Notes: generated from the sequence alone by a model not told the origin. Numbered from the stretch's first letter, positions 28,396 to 37,596 are shown. The stretch: 64,000 bases of DNA from Pandoraea aquatica (GCF_902459565.1 NZ_CABPSN010000006.1:62001-126000); one strand, 5' to 3'. Numbers and translations are program-made.

Positions 28396-28833
28396 TTAGG
28401 TCGACAGGACCTTCTTCATGGACGGCGCGGGGTGTAGCACGAAGCTCTCTCGCTCATAGAACGGGATAGCGTCCGGACGCGCATCAAGAAATATCGCGGT
28501 CATACCGCGAGCACGCGCGTCGGCTTCGGCGTACGCCATCAAGGATCGTCCGACACCTGTCCCACGACCCGCCGCATCGACCACAAGGTCGTCGATATGA
28601 AGGTGTGCCCCGCGCGCGAGGGTGTGGACGGGTCTCATGCCCATCACCCCGATAATCGTTCCATCGTCGAACGCCGCCACAAGCTCGTAACCCGAATGCG
28701 ATTGCCGGCGGGTCCGCTCCAGGAAGACGGGAGCGTCAAGGGACCGAAGTTGAGCGATGACTGGGTATGCCAGCATCCACTCCGGTGGCGACAGTCTTCT
28801 GATTTCCAACGCGCGGTTACGATGTTCGGTCAT
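28396..28833 (-). CDS. GNAT-family N-acetyltransferase
   Basis: This 145-aa protein has the GNAT fold. Acetyl-CoA motif A is LVVDAAGRGTGVGRSLMAYAE (about residues 82-102), and the C-terminal FYERESFVLH matches motif B. The acceptor is unknown. It stands alone between ABC-F and the remnant region and reads opposite to ABC-F. Confidence 0.85.
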   Translation of the reverse strand: MTEHRNRALEIRRLSPPEWMLAYPVIAQLRSLDAPVFLERTRRQSHSGYELVAAFDDGTIIGVMGMRPVHTLARGAHLHIDDLVVDAAGRGTGVGRSLMAYAEADARARGMTAIFLDARPDAIPFYERESFVLHPAPSMKKVLST

Positions 28834-28914
28834 GTCTCAAGTCGATCGCACTTTAAGAGCCCAGATTGTTGCACGTGGCGAGCAACGTTTCAGTTGTGAT
28901 TCGACAATAGCGCT

Positions 28915-29088
28915 CTACAGCGTTCGCGCCCATCCACCGACTACGCACCAAGGCAAACTGATATCGCGCAACCGTTGCGCCAGTTCGGCCGGGTGCCACG
29001 CCTCCCATGCTTCCTGGTCCGGTATGTCTTGTTGGTTGGTCTTCGGATCGAGCCGTCTCGTTTGCTTTGAAGTTTCGGATTTTCTCAT
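28915..29088 (-). pseudogene. Truncated nucleotidyltransferase N-terminus (aminoglycoside-type)
   Basis: An ORF of 57 codons from ATG 29088 to TAG 28917-28915 encodes EAWEAWHPAELAQRLRDI and then LPWCVVGGWA before stopping. This resembles the opening strand and helix of nucleotidyltransferase-fold proteins related to aminoglycoside adenylyltransferases, where GGWA is normally followed by LDL and the catalytic Asp/Glu. The catalytic part is missing and I cannot find it in another frame downstream, so this looks like a remnant after deletion. It could also be a small expressed protein. Confidence 0.5.
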
Positions 29089-29238
29089 CAGCAGCGTTGA
29101 TTCGTTTGATCCACGTCTACGTCACTCACTTCGGAATTCGCGAAGCCACCGGCCACGTGGAAGAAGGTTGCTCTGGGGGAAAGTAGTCGCGCTGGTTGTG
29201 GGATATGCTGCTGCCAGTTGTTACCAGTCGAGTCTTCA

Positions 29239-30129
29239 ATGTTGATTTCAACGCTCCTCAACGGTCAATCAGTAGGGCCATCCCGGCAATCCGAACCCAT
29301 TGTGCCTTGGTGGAGTTTCACTAAAACGGTGTTGGCTGCGACCGCGCTGACATTGGTACGTGACGGTCGACTCGTTCTGGACACTCAGCTCCCTGAAAAG
29401 GCGTTCACGTTGCGCCAACTCTTGCACCATGAGGCTGGCCTCGCTGACTATGGCGAGCTTCCCGAGTATCACGCTGCTGTCGCGAATCAGGAACAGGCAT
29501 GGCATGCGGACGAAATGATGCAGCGTCTGGACGGTTCCCGGCTTCGCTACACCCCTGGCACCGCTTGGCGTTACTCGAATGTTGGTTTCATGTTTGTTGC
29601 CAGACTAATTGAGCGGGCAGCCGATATGCCGCTTGAAGCCGCCATCAAGCAGCGAGTCTTTACGCCGCTCGGCATCTCGACGGTTCGCTTCGCAACGGAA
29701 CGCTCAGAACTCTGTGGCGAGTATCTCGGCAATGCGTTGAGCTACGACCCCGGCTGGGTTTATCACGGCCTCCTTATCGGCCCGGTTTTTCAAGCAGCGC
29801 TTCTATTGGATCGCTTGCTGGCCGGAAAACTTCTGCCATCCAATCTGCTTGATGAAATGCTGGCGACGAAGGTATTAGGTGGCCCGATGATCGGCCGACC
29901 GTGGGTCACGCCAGGATATGCGCTGGGCCTTATGCGCGGCACAGTCGAAGACGGTTCAACGCTGGCGGGACATACCGGACGTGGACCAGGCAGCGTTGTG
30001 GCTGTCTATCGATGTGCGGTCGACGGTGCGGCAGCCTGCAGCGCCGTTTTTTCAACGGGTGCAGATGAGGGCAGTGTCGAGGCGCTAGCCGTAAAGGCAA
30101 TACGCGAGGCACTCGGAACAGCGCTCTGA
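29239..30129 (+). CDS. Serine beta-lactamase-like hydrolase (class C/PBP4* fold)
   Basis: This 296-aa protein has the serine-hydrolase triad of the beta-lactamase/transpeptidase-like superfamily: SFTK (SxxK, S26 and K29 from the ATG at 29239), YSN in RYSNVGF, and HTG in GHTGRGPGS. No signal peptide is seen, so it is likely cytoplasmic and more probably an esterase or peptidase than a resistance enzyme. A TTG at 29218 would add seven residues. Lower GC around it and the neighbouring remnant suggest acquired DNA. Confidence 0.82.
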   Translation: MLISTLLNGQSVGPSRQSEPIVPWWSFTKTVLAATALTLVRDGRLVLDTQLPEKAFTLRQLLHHEAGLADYGELPEYHAAVANQEQAWHADEMMQRLDGSRLRYTPGTAWRYSNVGFMFVARLIERAADMPLEAAIKQRVFTPLGISTVRFATERSELCGEYLGNALSYDPGWVYHGLLIGPVFQAALLLDRLLAGKLLPSNLLDEMLATKVLGGPMIGRPWVTPGYALGLMRGTVEDGSTLAGHTGRGPGSVVAVYRCAVDGAAACSAVFSTGADEGSVEALAVKAIREALGTAL

Positions 30130-30184
30130 GGTTCGCGGCTCTCGGCCAGCATCACTTGTCCACACGCTTCGATGTCCACTTCGG

Positions 30185-30199
30185 GTCGACCGCCGTCGG
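30185..30199 (+). repeat. 15-bp direct repeat, right copy
   Basis: Second copy of GTCGACCGCCGTCGG (first at 28365-28379), located between the serine hydrolase gene and the TetR promoter. See the left copy for the caveat about chance. Confidence 0.35.
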
Positions 30200-30220
30200 T
30201 CGCATGTATCTCCGCACAAC

Positions 30221-30265
30221 TTGACTCTACATCGCTTCCTAATATAATTAGCCAAATAACTAATT
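30221..30265 (+). promoter_or_regulatory. Near-consensus promoter and TetR operator
   Basis: TTGACT (30221-30226) and TATAAT (30243-30248) at 16-bp spacing form a near-perfect sigma-70 promoter for the TetR/hydrolase operon. Overlapping the -10 box is the perfect inverted repeat AATTAG-N8-CTAATT (30246-30265), a typical autoregulatory operator that would block the promoter when the TetR protein binds. Confidence 0.8.
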
Positions 30266-30286
30266 AGGTTTATACCAAGGAACTCA

Positions 30287-30868
30287 ATGGTCAAGACAGG
30301 GTTGACGGTTGCGCGGCTGGTAGAAGGCGGGGCCGAACTGGCCGACGAAATCGGCTTCGAACAACTGACCGGCGCCGCGGTGGCGCGCAGGTTCAATGTC
30401 CGGCTCGCCAGCCTCTACTCCCACGTAAAAAATCTGGACGCGTTGAAATGCCAGATTGCTCTGTTCGCGCTACGGCAACTTGCCGACGCCGCCACCGAGG
30501 CTATCGCTGGCCGTGCTGGCAAGGACGCGCTGTGGGCGCTGGCCGATGTCCATCGCGACTATGCGCTTCGACACCCCGGCCGCTTCGCCGCCGCCCGCTA
30601 CCAACTAGCGCCTGAACTCGCTGCCGCCAGTGCTGGCCCGCAACTGGCACAGTTGAGTCGTGCGGTGCTGCGTGGCTACGCGTTGCCCGAGGCCGAGCAG
30701 GTCCATGCCATCCGCTTTCTCGGCAGTTTTTTTATGGGCTACGCAACGCTCGAACTGTCGACCGCATTCGCGCATAGCGCGCCCGATGCCGAGACCTCGT
30801 GGCGGCGAAGTCTGGAGGCCCTGCATGTGGCGCTACAGCACTGGCCGTCCAGCCCTGACGCACTTTAA
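30287..30868 (+). CDS. TetR-family transcriptional regulator
   Basis: This 193-aa regulator has an N-terminal TetR HTH (about residues 5-50; GFEQLTGAAVARRFNVRLASLYSHVKN) and a C-terminal ligand-binding domain of the WHG type (ALADVHRDYALRHPGRFAAARY). AAGGAA lies just before the ATG. It is the first gene of a two-gene operon with an alpha/beta hydrolase and probably represses that operon through the inverted repeat overlapping the -10 box, with a hydrolase substrate or related compound as inducer (inferred). Confidence 0.9.
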   Translation: MVKTGLTVARLVEGGAELADEIGFEQLTGAAVARRFNVRLASLYSHVKNLDALKCQIALFALRQLADAATEAIAGRAGKDALWALADVHRDYALRHPGRFAAARYQLAPELAAASAGPQLAQLSRAVLRGYALPEAEQVHAIRFLGSFFMGYATLELSTAFAHSAPDAETSWRRSLEALHVALQHWPSSPDAL

Positions 30869-30881
30869 AGAAAGCTTTGCC

Positions 30882-31880
30882 ATGAACACCATCCCGGCCG
30901 ACGGAGTCCGAGTTCCGGCCCGTGTCATCCCCTTTCCTCAGAGCATCAGCATCGAGGCCCAAGCCGCGCTGCGCCGCCTGGTCAACGCCGACGGCATGCC
31001 GCTGAATGCGCTGCACTGCCCGCCCCACCCGGAGGACTTCAACGGCTGGATGCGCCTCAAGGCCGCCGCCGACGCGCAATACGAGGCCGCGATGGCTCAG
31101 ATGGCCGGCCAGTTGCGCGCGAGCGTGGAAACCGTGGAGGTTGGTGGCGCAACAGTACACATCGCCATACCGACGAGCCCTCTGGCCGAGGATGCGATCT
31201 ATGTCGATCTGCATGGCGGCGGCATGGTCTTCGGCGGTGGCGCAGTCTGCCGTATAGGTGCGCAAATGCAGGCCGACCAGTTGGGCCTGCGCTGCTGGGG
31301 CATCGATTACCGCATGCCACCGGAGCACCCGTATCCGGCCGCGCTGGACGACTGCCTGGCGGTGTACCGGCGCCTGCTGCAACAGTATTCGCCGCAAAAT
31401 ATCGTCGTCGGCGGTCGGTCTGCCGGTGGCAATCTAGCCGCAGCCATGTTGCTGCGTGCGCGCGACGAAGGTCTGCCACTGCCAGCGGCGCTGGTGCTGC
31501 TATCGCCGGAAGTGGATCTGACCGAGTCGGGCGACAGCTTTGCACTCAACCAGCTCGTCGACGTTTTGCTGCCCAGACCGCTTATGTCTAACAACCTGTT
31601 GTATGCCGCGGATGCCGATCTGGCTCATCCCTATCTATCTCCGCTGTTCGGCGATTTCTCCCGGGGTTTTGTGCCGACCTTTATTCAGAGCGGCACGCGC
31701 GACCTGTTCCTGTCGAACGCCGTTCGCCTGCACCGCGCCCTGCGCCGCGTCAGCGTCCCCTGCGAGCTGCACATCTTCGAAGCAATGCCCCATGGCGGTT
31801 TCATGGGCGCGCCAGAAGACTCAGAGTTGCGCGCGGAAGTGGCTCGCTTTGTCCACGCGCATCTGCCGGCCCCCGGTTGA
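30882..31880 (+). CDS. Alpha/beta hydrolase fold-3 (HSL-type esterase)
   Basis: This 332-aa protein is of the hormone-sensitive-lipase type: oxyanion motif HGGG (111-114), nucleophile S180 in GGRSAGG, acid D274 in SGTRDLFLSN and His304 in AMPHGGF. It probably hydrolyses carboxylic esters. The start at 30882, with AAAGAAAG upstream, lies 13 bp after the TetR stop, so the two are cotranscribed; the open frame further upstream is overlap with TetR. Confidence 0.9.
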   Translation: MNTIPADGVRVPARVIPFPQSISIEAQAALRRLVNADGMPLNALHCPPHPEDFNGWMRLKAAADAQYEAAMAQMAGQLRASVETVEVGGATVHIAIPTSPLAEDAIYVDLHGGGMVFGGGAVCRIGAQMQADQLGLRCWGIDYRMPPEHPYPAALDDCLAVYRRLLQQYSPQNIVVGGRSAGGNLAAAMLLRARDEGLPLPAALVLLSPEVDLTESGDSFALNQLVDVLLPRPLMSNNLLYAADADLAHPYLSPLFGDFSRGFVPTFIQSGTRDLFLSNAVRLHRALRRVSVPCELHIFEAMPHGGFMGAPEDSELRAEVARFVHAHLPAPG

Positions 31881-31941
31881 CCTTTAAACAGGCAGCGCCA
31901 CACTCCCCGACTTCATCCGTATTCCCGGAATATTCGTTTTA

Positions 31942-32508
31942 TCAATGAATAGTCTCCCTACGACTTAACATCCCAACAAACTCCTCAATCTTCCTCGCCC
32001 GCGTCTCGGCCTTTTTGACGTTCTGAATCCGAAACAAGATGGCGTAGCGATTCCGGCCATTTAGCGTCGCAAAGAACGCTTTGGCTTCGGGGTTCGCGTC
32101 GAGCGCAGCTTGCAAATCATCGGGGACTACTGAGGTGCGTGGGGAATCGTAAGCCGCTTGCCACCGCCCATCCGCTTTGGCTTTTTCGATTTCTCGCATC
32201 CCTGACGGGCGCATTCTGCCTGCGGCGATTAACGCTTCTGCTCGCTCCGTATTCAGCTTGGCCCAGATGCTTTTCGCCGTGCGCGGCGTGAAGCGCTGCA
32301 ACCAGTGTTCGTCGCTTTCCTTCTTTTTGTGCCCGTCGATCCAGCCGTGGCAGAGCGCGCTTTCCACCGCCTGTGCGTAGCTCAACGTCGGCTGCGGCGC
32401 GCCCTTCTTCGCCAGACGCAGCCATACTCCGGCGGATGTTCCACCGTTTTGCGTCAACCAGCTTTCCCATTCACTCTGATCAGGGAATGTCAGACAAGAC
32501 TCTGTCAT
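31942..32508 (-). CDS. YdeI/OmdA-family protein
   Basis: This 188-aa soluble protein has the OmdA (bacteriocin-protection, YdeI/OmpD-associated) domain arrangement: conserved CHGWIDGHKKK, then RFTPRTAKSIWAKLN and a C-terminal NRYAILFRIQNVKKAETRARKIEEFV. The molecular role of the family is not known. It stands alone between two unrelated units. Confidence 0.8.
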   Translation of the reverse strand: MTESCLTFPDQSEWESWLTQNGGTSAGVWLRLAKKGAPQPTLSYAQAVESALCHGWIDGHKKKESDEHWLQRFTPRTAKSIWAKLNTERAEALIAAGRMRPSGMREIEKAKADGRWQAAYDSPRTSVVPDDLQAALDANPEAKAFFATLNGRNRYAILFRIQNVKKAETRARKIEEFVGMLSRRETIH

Positions 32509-32617
32509 AGCGCGAACTTGATTGTGATATCCGGGCAGTGGCGCTTTTGCGCCGCTACGATGTCGACATATCGTAACGCGCGCGAAACGCCCCTGCGAAT
32601 ATTCAGCTCAATTCAAC

Positions 32618-33043
32618 TCAAATCCACTGATCGTTAGCCACCGTCCGATCGCCTGCCTCACCGTCCCCCGTATTCACCACGCCTCGCGGCTCGATGAGTA
32701 GCAGCTTTGCTTCGGTCTCTGCGAACGGCTTGTGCTCGATGCCCTTCGGCACCACCGCCATCTCACCAGCACGCAGCAAGATGGCACCGTCGCCGGTCGT
32801 CGCGTCGCGGAAATCGATCCGCAACTCGCCTTCCAGCACGATGAACGTTTCGTCGGTATCGGCATGCCGATGCCATTGGAACTCGCCGATGACCTTGACG
32901 ACCTTGAACTGGTAGTCGTTCATCTCAGCAACCACGCGGGGTTGCCAGTGACCGTCGATCAGCGCGATCTTGCGGACCGGATCGATGGCTTTGCACTGGC
33001 CGCGATCCGCCGGGGCGTTGGGATGCGTGGGAAATTGGGACAT
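32618..33043 (-). CDS. Small cupin-domain protein
   Basis: This 141-aa single-domain cupin has cupin motif 1 as WHRHADTDETFIVLEGEL (His-x-His plus Glu metal ligands) and motif 2 as PKGIEHKPFAE. Such proteins are small metal-dependent enzymes or sugar-binding proteins; the activity is not predictable. The ATG at 33043 has GGAGA at good spacing, preferred to the upstream ATG at 33085. Confidence 0.85.
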   Translation of the reverse strand: MSQFPTHPNAPADRGQCKAIDPVRKIALIDGHWQPRVVAEMNDYQFKVVKVIGEFQWHRHADTDETFIVLEGELRIDFRDATTGDGAILLRAGEMAVVPKGIEHKPFAETEAKLLLIEPRGVVNTGDGEAGDRTVANDQWI

Positions 33044-33125
33044 CGTTCTCTCCGTTTGTGGGGGTAATGCGTCGAGGATACGCATGCCCCTTCACGGCCG
33101 TATTGAACGATTGTGCGTGGTGGTG

Positions 33126-33953
33126 CTAGCCCGGCAGAATGCCGCCCGCAACCTGAAGCCAGCGGCCGGGCGTCAGCCCGAAGGTCTTCGAGAAATGGCG
33201 CGTCATATGGCTCTGATCGGCAAAGCCCGCCGTCGCGGCGGCATCCGCGAGCGATGTACCCGCAAGCAACTGGTGACGCACGTCATCCAGACGCCGCATC
33301 GTCAGATACCGGTACGGACTCGTGCCGTAGAACGTGCGAAAGTCACGCGACAGACTCCACCGGTCCCGCCCTGTCGCCGCTTCGAGTTCGTCCAGCGTGA
33401 CGACCCGTGCACTATGGGTATGCAGAAAGTCTCGCGCGCGCCGCGCAGCCTGATAATCGCCTTTCGTCTTCCGTGCAGGCGCGCCGGAGACGGCCGCCAG
33501 CGCATGGGCCAGTTCGGTCAGCGCGTCGCTCTGCTCAAGCGGCTCCAGCGTGTGGCTCACGTGTTGCAGCAACGTCTCCGTCGCCGCCGCCAGACGCGGG
33601 TCCGTCGTCACGCCCCCTTCGACGAACGGCAGTGCCTGCCCGCCAAGCACATCCTGAAACAACGACGGATGCACGTAGATCATGCGATACCGGAAGCCTT
33701 CGTCGGTGCCCGCCTGACCATCGTGCGGTTCGTCGGGATGCAACACCATCGTGTTGCCGGGCAGACTGTTTCGTTGCCCCCGCCGATAGCTGAAACTCTG
33801 AACACCCGCGAGCGTGCGTCCAATCGCATAGGTGTCGTGGCGATGCATCGAATAAGCATTACCGCGAAACCACGCCTCGAAGCGCTCCACGCCTTCTATC
33901 GGTTGCGCATGCTTGACCCAGTCGGGGGGCAAAGCGGATGTCCGTCGATTCAT
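33126..33953 (-). CDS. AraC-family regulator with N-terminal sensor cupin
   Basis: This 275-aa protein has an N-terminal AraC-type ligand-binding cupin (about residues 20-110; MHRHDTYAIG, VLHPDEPHDGQ) and a C-terminal double-HTH AraC domain (about 170-270; ATGRDRWSLSRDFRTFYGTSPYRYL and GFADQSHMTRHFSKTFGLTPGRW). It lies upstream of the small cupin gene on the same strand, separated by about 80 bp. Its target is unknown. Confidence 0.9.
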   Translation of the reverse strand: MNRRTSALPPDWVKHAQPIEGVERFEAWFRGNAYSMHRHDTYAIGRTLAGVQSFSYRRGQRNSLPGNTMVLHPDEPHDGQAGTDEGFRYRMIYVHPSLFQDVLGGQALPFVEGGVTTDPRLAAATETLLQHVSHTLEPLEQSDALTELAHALAAVSGAPARKTKGDYQAARRARDFLHTHSARVVTLDELEAATGRDRWSLSRDFRTFYGTSPYRYLTMRRLDDVRHQLLAGTSLADAAATAGFADQSHMTRHFSKTFGLTPGRWLQVAGGILPG

Positions 33954-34015
33954 GATGGATGGCCTCGGATGACCTCACGCGTCACGTAGTGATTCGCTAA
34001 CGCCACAGAACTCAC

Positions 34016-35473
34016 TCAAGCGGGCGGATTCACATCCGACGCGTTCCCTGCCCCGCCCAACACCTTGTAGAGCACCATGCGGTTGTTCAACCGGTTGAAC
34101 CGCGTTTGCGCGTCAGCCGTTTGCGCGGTGCGCAACAGTTGCAACTGTTGCAGCCACTGCTGCACGTCGATCGCGCCCGCCTGATAACGCAAACGCAGCA
34201 GGGTCTCGGCACGCTGCGCCTGCACGAGCGACAGCGCACGTTGCTCGCCCTCGCGGGTCAGTTGTTCGCGGGCGGAGAGTGCATTCTCGACTTCGCTCAG
34301 CGCCGTAAAGAGGCTCTTGCGGAAGTTCACCACCGCTTCCTCGTACTGCGTCTGCGACACCTTGATCTGCAACTGCATCGTATTCCACTGGATGAACGGC
34401 AATGCCAGTCCCACGCCCAGCGAACCGATCGGGTTTTGCAGCACACGCTCCAACGACGCGCTCGTCGTCCCCACCTGACCGGTCAGCGTGAACGTCGGAT
34501 AAAAGCTCGTACGGGTGATGTCGACGTTGGCGAGTGTCTCACGCAAACGCAACTCCGCCGCGCGCAAGTCCGGACGACGGCCCAGCAACTCCGCAGGCAA
34601 TCCCGCCGGCACGACCGGCAACGCTTGCGTCGGCAGCGTCGACGGCTCGGCCGCCGCCTGCTCCGGCGGACGATCAAACAGAATCGCCAGCGCGTTGCGG
34701 TTCTCCGTGCGTTGCTGCACAAACTGCGTGAGCGCCGCGCGCTGATCGGCCAGATTACCCTCCGTCTGCGCCACATCCAGCCCGGACACCGCCCCCGCCG
34801 CATAGCGCGAGCGCACGAGCGCCAGAATCCGCTCGCTGTAAGCGATGTTGCTTTCAGTGTTGGCGATCTGCTGATTCAGGAAGCCAATCGTCCAGTACAA
34901 CTGCGCCGTCGTACCGATGAGCGACAGACGCGCCGCCTCGCGGTCGGCGTCGGTCGCCTCGTACTCCCAGCGCGCCGCATCGCGTTGGGCCGCGAGTTTG
35001 CCCCACAGGTCCAGCTCGTACGATGCGGACGCGCTCAGATTGCTCTTGCGTCCCATCACATGCGTGTCGAGCGTGCGTTGTACGGAGGCGTTTCCACCAA
35101 CCGTGACGGACGGCGTGAGATTCGTGTCCGCCAGGCCGGCCTGCAACTGCGCACGATAGACGCGGATCCCCGCAGCGGCCAGATCGTTGTTGACGGCCAG
35201 CACATCGGTGATCAGACGGTCCAGCACCGGGTCACCGAATGCGCGCCAGAAGTCGGGAGCAATCGTTGCGGCGTTGCCGGCAGCGGCAGTCGACGTCGCC
35301 CACTGCGCGGGCACCGGCACCGCCGGCAGCGGATCGTGACGCACGCCGGCGCAGCCCGTCAGCAGCACTGCGGCGCTCGCCAGCGCGAGGACCGTACGAC
35401 GCAGCACCGTCGACGTGTCGAACAAATCGGACGAAGCGAACGAATGGCAAGTTGTAGATTTCATTCTGGTCAT
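34016..35473 (-). CDS. RND/MacAB-type outer membrane efflux lipoprotein (NodT family)
   Basis: This 485-aa TolC/OprM-type outer membrane factor has a lipoprotein signal with lipobox LLTGC (Cys41) and two OEP repeats with long coiled coils. It would form the outer-membrane channel for the MacA-MacB pump encoded just upstream. The ATG at 35473 overlaps the spacing of a GAGG within the macB stop region (9-bp spacing), which decides this start over the longer upstream frame and Met at 35464. Last gene of a macA-macB-OMF operon. Confidence 0.9.
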   Translation of the reverse strand: MTRMKSTTCHSFASSDLFDTSTVLRRTVLALASAAVLLTGCAGVRHDPLPAVPVPAQWATSTAAAGNAATIAPDFWRAFGDPVLDRLITDVLAVNNDLAAAGIRVYRAQLQAGLADTNLTPSVTVGGNASVQRTLDTHVMGRKSNLSASASYELDLWGKLAAQRDAARWEYEATDADREAARLSLIGTTAQLYWTIGFLNQQIANTESNIAYSERILALVRSRYAAGAVSGLDVAQTEGNLADQRAALTQFVQQRTENRNALAILFDRPPEQAAAEPSTLPTQALPVVPAGLPAELLGRRPDLRAAELRLRETLANVDITRTSFYPTFTLTGQVGTTSASLERVLQNPIGSLGVGLALPFIQWNTMQLQIKVSQTQYEEAVVNFRKSLFTALSEVENALSAREQLTREGEQRALSLVQAQRAETLLRLRYQAGAIDVQQWLQQLQLLRTAQTADAQTRFNRLNNRMVLYKVLGGAGNASDVNPPA

Positions 35474-35484
35474 CTGGCAATACC

Positions 35485-37581
35485 TCAATCGCGTGCAAGC
35501 GCTTCGACCGGATCGAGCCGCGCGGCATTGCGCGCTGGCATGAACCCGAACACCACGCCGATGAGCGTCGAACACAGGAACGCCGTGACGACCGAGCCCA
35601 TCGAGAACACCATCTTCCACTTCTCGACGAACAGCGAGAACAGGAAGCTCGCCCCGAACGAAAGCGCAATCCCGATCGCGCCGCCCATCAGACACACCAT
35701 GACGGCTTCCACCAGGAACTGCTGCATGATGTCGCTCTGACGCGCCCCGACCGCCATGCGGATACCGATCTCCCGCGTACGCTCCGTCACCGACACGATC
35801 ATGATGTTCATCACGCCGATACCGCCCACGACCAGCGAAATCACCGCGATCAGCGACAGCAGCAGCGTGAGCGACTGACTCGTCTTCTCGACTGTCTTCA
35901 CCACGCTGTCCATGTTGTACGTGAAGAAGTCCTTGCGGCCGTGACGCTGCGTCATGAGCGTTTCCAGACTCTTCTCGGCGGCCTTGCTCGGCTGACCGTC
36001 ACGCACACGCACCGTAATGCTGTCGACGTTGCGCTGACCGAACAGACGCCCCGCCGCCGTGGTGTACGGCACCCAGATGTTCAGGCTCTTGGTGTCGCCG
36101 AACGCGCTTTTCTTCTCCACCGTCACACCGATCACCACGCACGGCAGATTGCCCACGAAGATCACTTCGCCCAGCGGATTCGGGTTCGCACCGAAAAGCT
36201 TGCGACGGGTGTTCTGGTCGATCACGGCCACCTGCGCCTGACGCCGCACCTCGTCCGCACCGAACGCAATGCCCTGCCCGATCTTCATGCCGCGCACCTG
36301 GAAGAAGTGCTCGCCCACACCGGTGACCATCGCGCTCGCGTCGACATTGCGGTAACGCAGCAGCAGACTGCGGGCCGTCTCGGGCGTCGCGCTGTCCACG
36401 TAAATCTGCTCTGAGAGCGCGTGAACGTCCTCAGGCACGAGCGTCTGAATCGCCGTCGCCCGGTTGTCGCCCCAGTCCTTGCCGGGATAGATGTTGATCG
36501 TGTTCGTGCCGATGCTGCCGATCTCGGCCAGCATGTAACGCTTCGCCCCTTCCCCGATGGCCACGATGGAGACGACCGACGTAATCCCGATGATGATCCC
36601 GAGCATCGTCAGGAACGTGCGCAGACGGTGCGAGATCAGTGCGATCCACGCCATGCGGAACGCTTCGGCAAAGCGGTCGATGCCTCCGGTCCAGCGGCGC
36701 GGCGGAATCGCACCGCCGTGACTGGCGTTCACCGACGCAGGATCGGCAGCCGGGGCAGTCGAAGCAACCACAGCTTCCTCGGCGGCCTCTTCCGGCGACG
36801 GCGCATCCGCTTCGATCTCCACCGGCGTGTTCTCACGGTCGGCCACGATCTCGCCGTCGCGAATCTCGATGATGCGGCGCGCGTGCGCGGCGACCTTCTC
36901 ATCGTGGGTCACGATGATGACCGTGTGCCCCAGCGCGTTGAGTTCCTTGAGAATGCGGATGACTTCGCGGCCGCTGCGCGTATCGAGTGCGCCGGTCGGC
37001 TCGTCGGCCAGAATCACGTCGCCGCCGTTCATCAGCGCGCGCGCAATACTCACGCGCTGCTGCTGACCGCCCGACAACTGGCTCGGCCGATGCTCCGTAC
37101 GGTCGGCCAGTCCAAGCCGCTCCAGCAGCATCACCGAGCGCGCCCGACGCGCCGCATGCGGCGTGCCGGTGTACACCGACGGCATCTCCACGTTCGACGC
37201 CGCGTCGAGGTGCGGCAGCAGGTGGTAGCGCTGGAAGATGAAGCCGAAGTGCTCCCGACGCAGTTGCGCCAGCGCATCCGCATCGAGATCGCGCGTCTCG
37301 CGCCCCGCAACGCGATAGCTGCCGTCGCTCGGATGATCGAGACAGCCGAGAATGTTCATCAGCGTCGACTTGCCCGAGCCGGACGCCCCCATGATCGCGA
37401 CGATCTCGCCTTCTTCGATGGTGAGATTGACGTCGCGCAGCACGGTCACGTCACGCTCGCCCGCCGGAAAACGCCGGGTAATGCCCGTGAGTTCCAGCAT
37501 CGGGTGCGGACGAACGTCGTCAACCTGCGCGCCCGCTTGCGACGCTTGTGGCACAGAAGACGTATCGGCTGTTTGAGTCAT
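35485..37581 (-). CDS. macB: MacB-type ABC transporter permease/ATPase
   Basis: This 698-aa fusion has an N-terminal ABC ATPase (Walker A GASGSGKS at 65-72, signature LSGGQQQR, Walker B VILADEPTG) and a C-terminal FtsX/MacB permease with four membrane helices and a large periplasmic domain between the first two. MacB works with MacA and an outer membrane channel to export macrolides, lipopeptides or siderophore-like compounds; MacB homologues in this group also export pyoverdine. It starts 15 bp after macA. The substrate here is unknown. Confidence 0.94.
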   Translation of the reverse strand: MTQTADTSSVPQASQAGAQVDDVRPHPMLELTGITRRFPAGERDVTVLRDVNLTIEEGEIVAIMGASGSGKSTLMNILGCLDHPSDGSYRVAGRETRDLDADALAQLRREHFGFIFQRYHLLPHLDAASNVEMPSVYTGTPHAARRARSVMLLERLGLADRTEHRPSQLSGGQQQRVSIARALMNGGDVILADEPTGALDTRSGREVIRILKELNALGHTVIIVTHDEKVAAHARRIIEIRDGEIVADRENTPVEIEADAPSPEEAAEEAVVASTAPAADPASVNASHGGAIPPRRWTGGIDRFAEAFRMAWIALISHRLRTFLTMLGIIIGITSVVSIVAIGEGAKRYMLAEIGSIGTNTINIYPGKDWGDNRATAIQTLVPEDVHALSEQIYVDSATPETARSLLLRYRNVDASAMVTGVGEHFFQVRGMKIGQGIAFGADEVRRQAQVAVIDQNTRRKLFGANPNPLGEVIFVGNLPCVVIGVTVEKKSAFGDTKSLNIWVPYTTAAGRLFGQRNVDSITVRVRDGQPSKAAEKSLETLMTQRHGRKDFFTYNMDSVVKTVEKTSQSLTLLLSLIAVISLVVGGIGVMNIMIVSVTERTREIGIRMAVGARQSDIMQQFLVEAVMVCLMGGAIGIALSFGASFLFSLFVEKWKMVFSMGSVVTAFLCSTLIGVVFGFMPARNAARLDPVEALARD

Positions 37582-37596
37582 GGCGCTCGCCTCCCG

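Noticed and set aside
28757-29245. 162-codon plus-strand frame across the remnant region
   Set aside because: Composition is not protein-like, there is no recognised motif, and it overlaps the minus-strand nucleotidyltransferase remnant.
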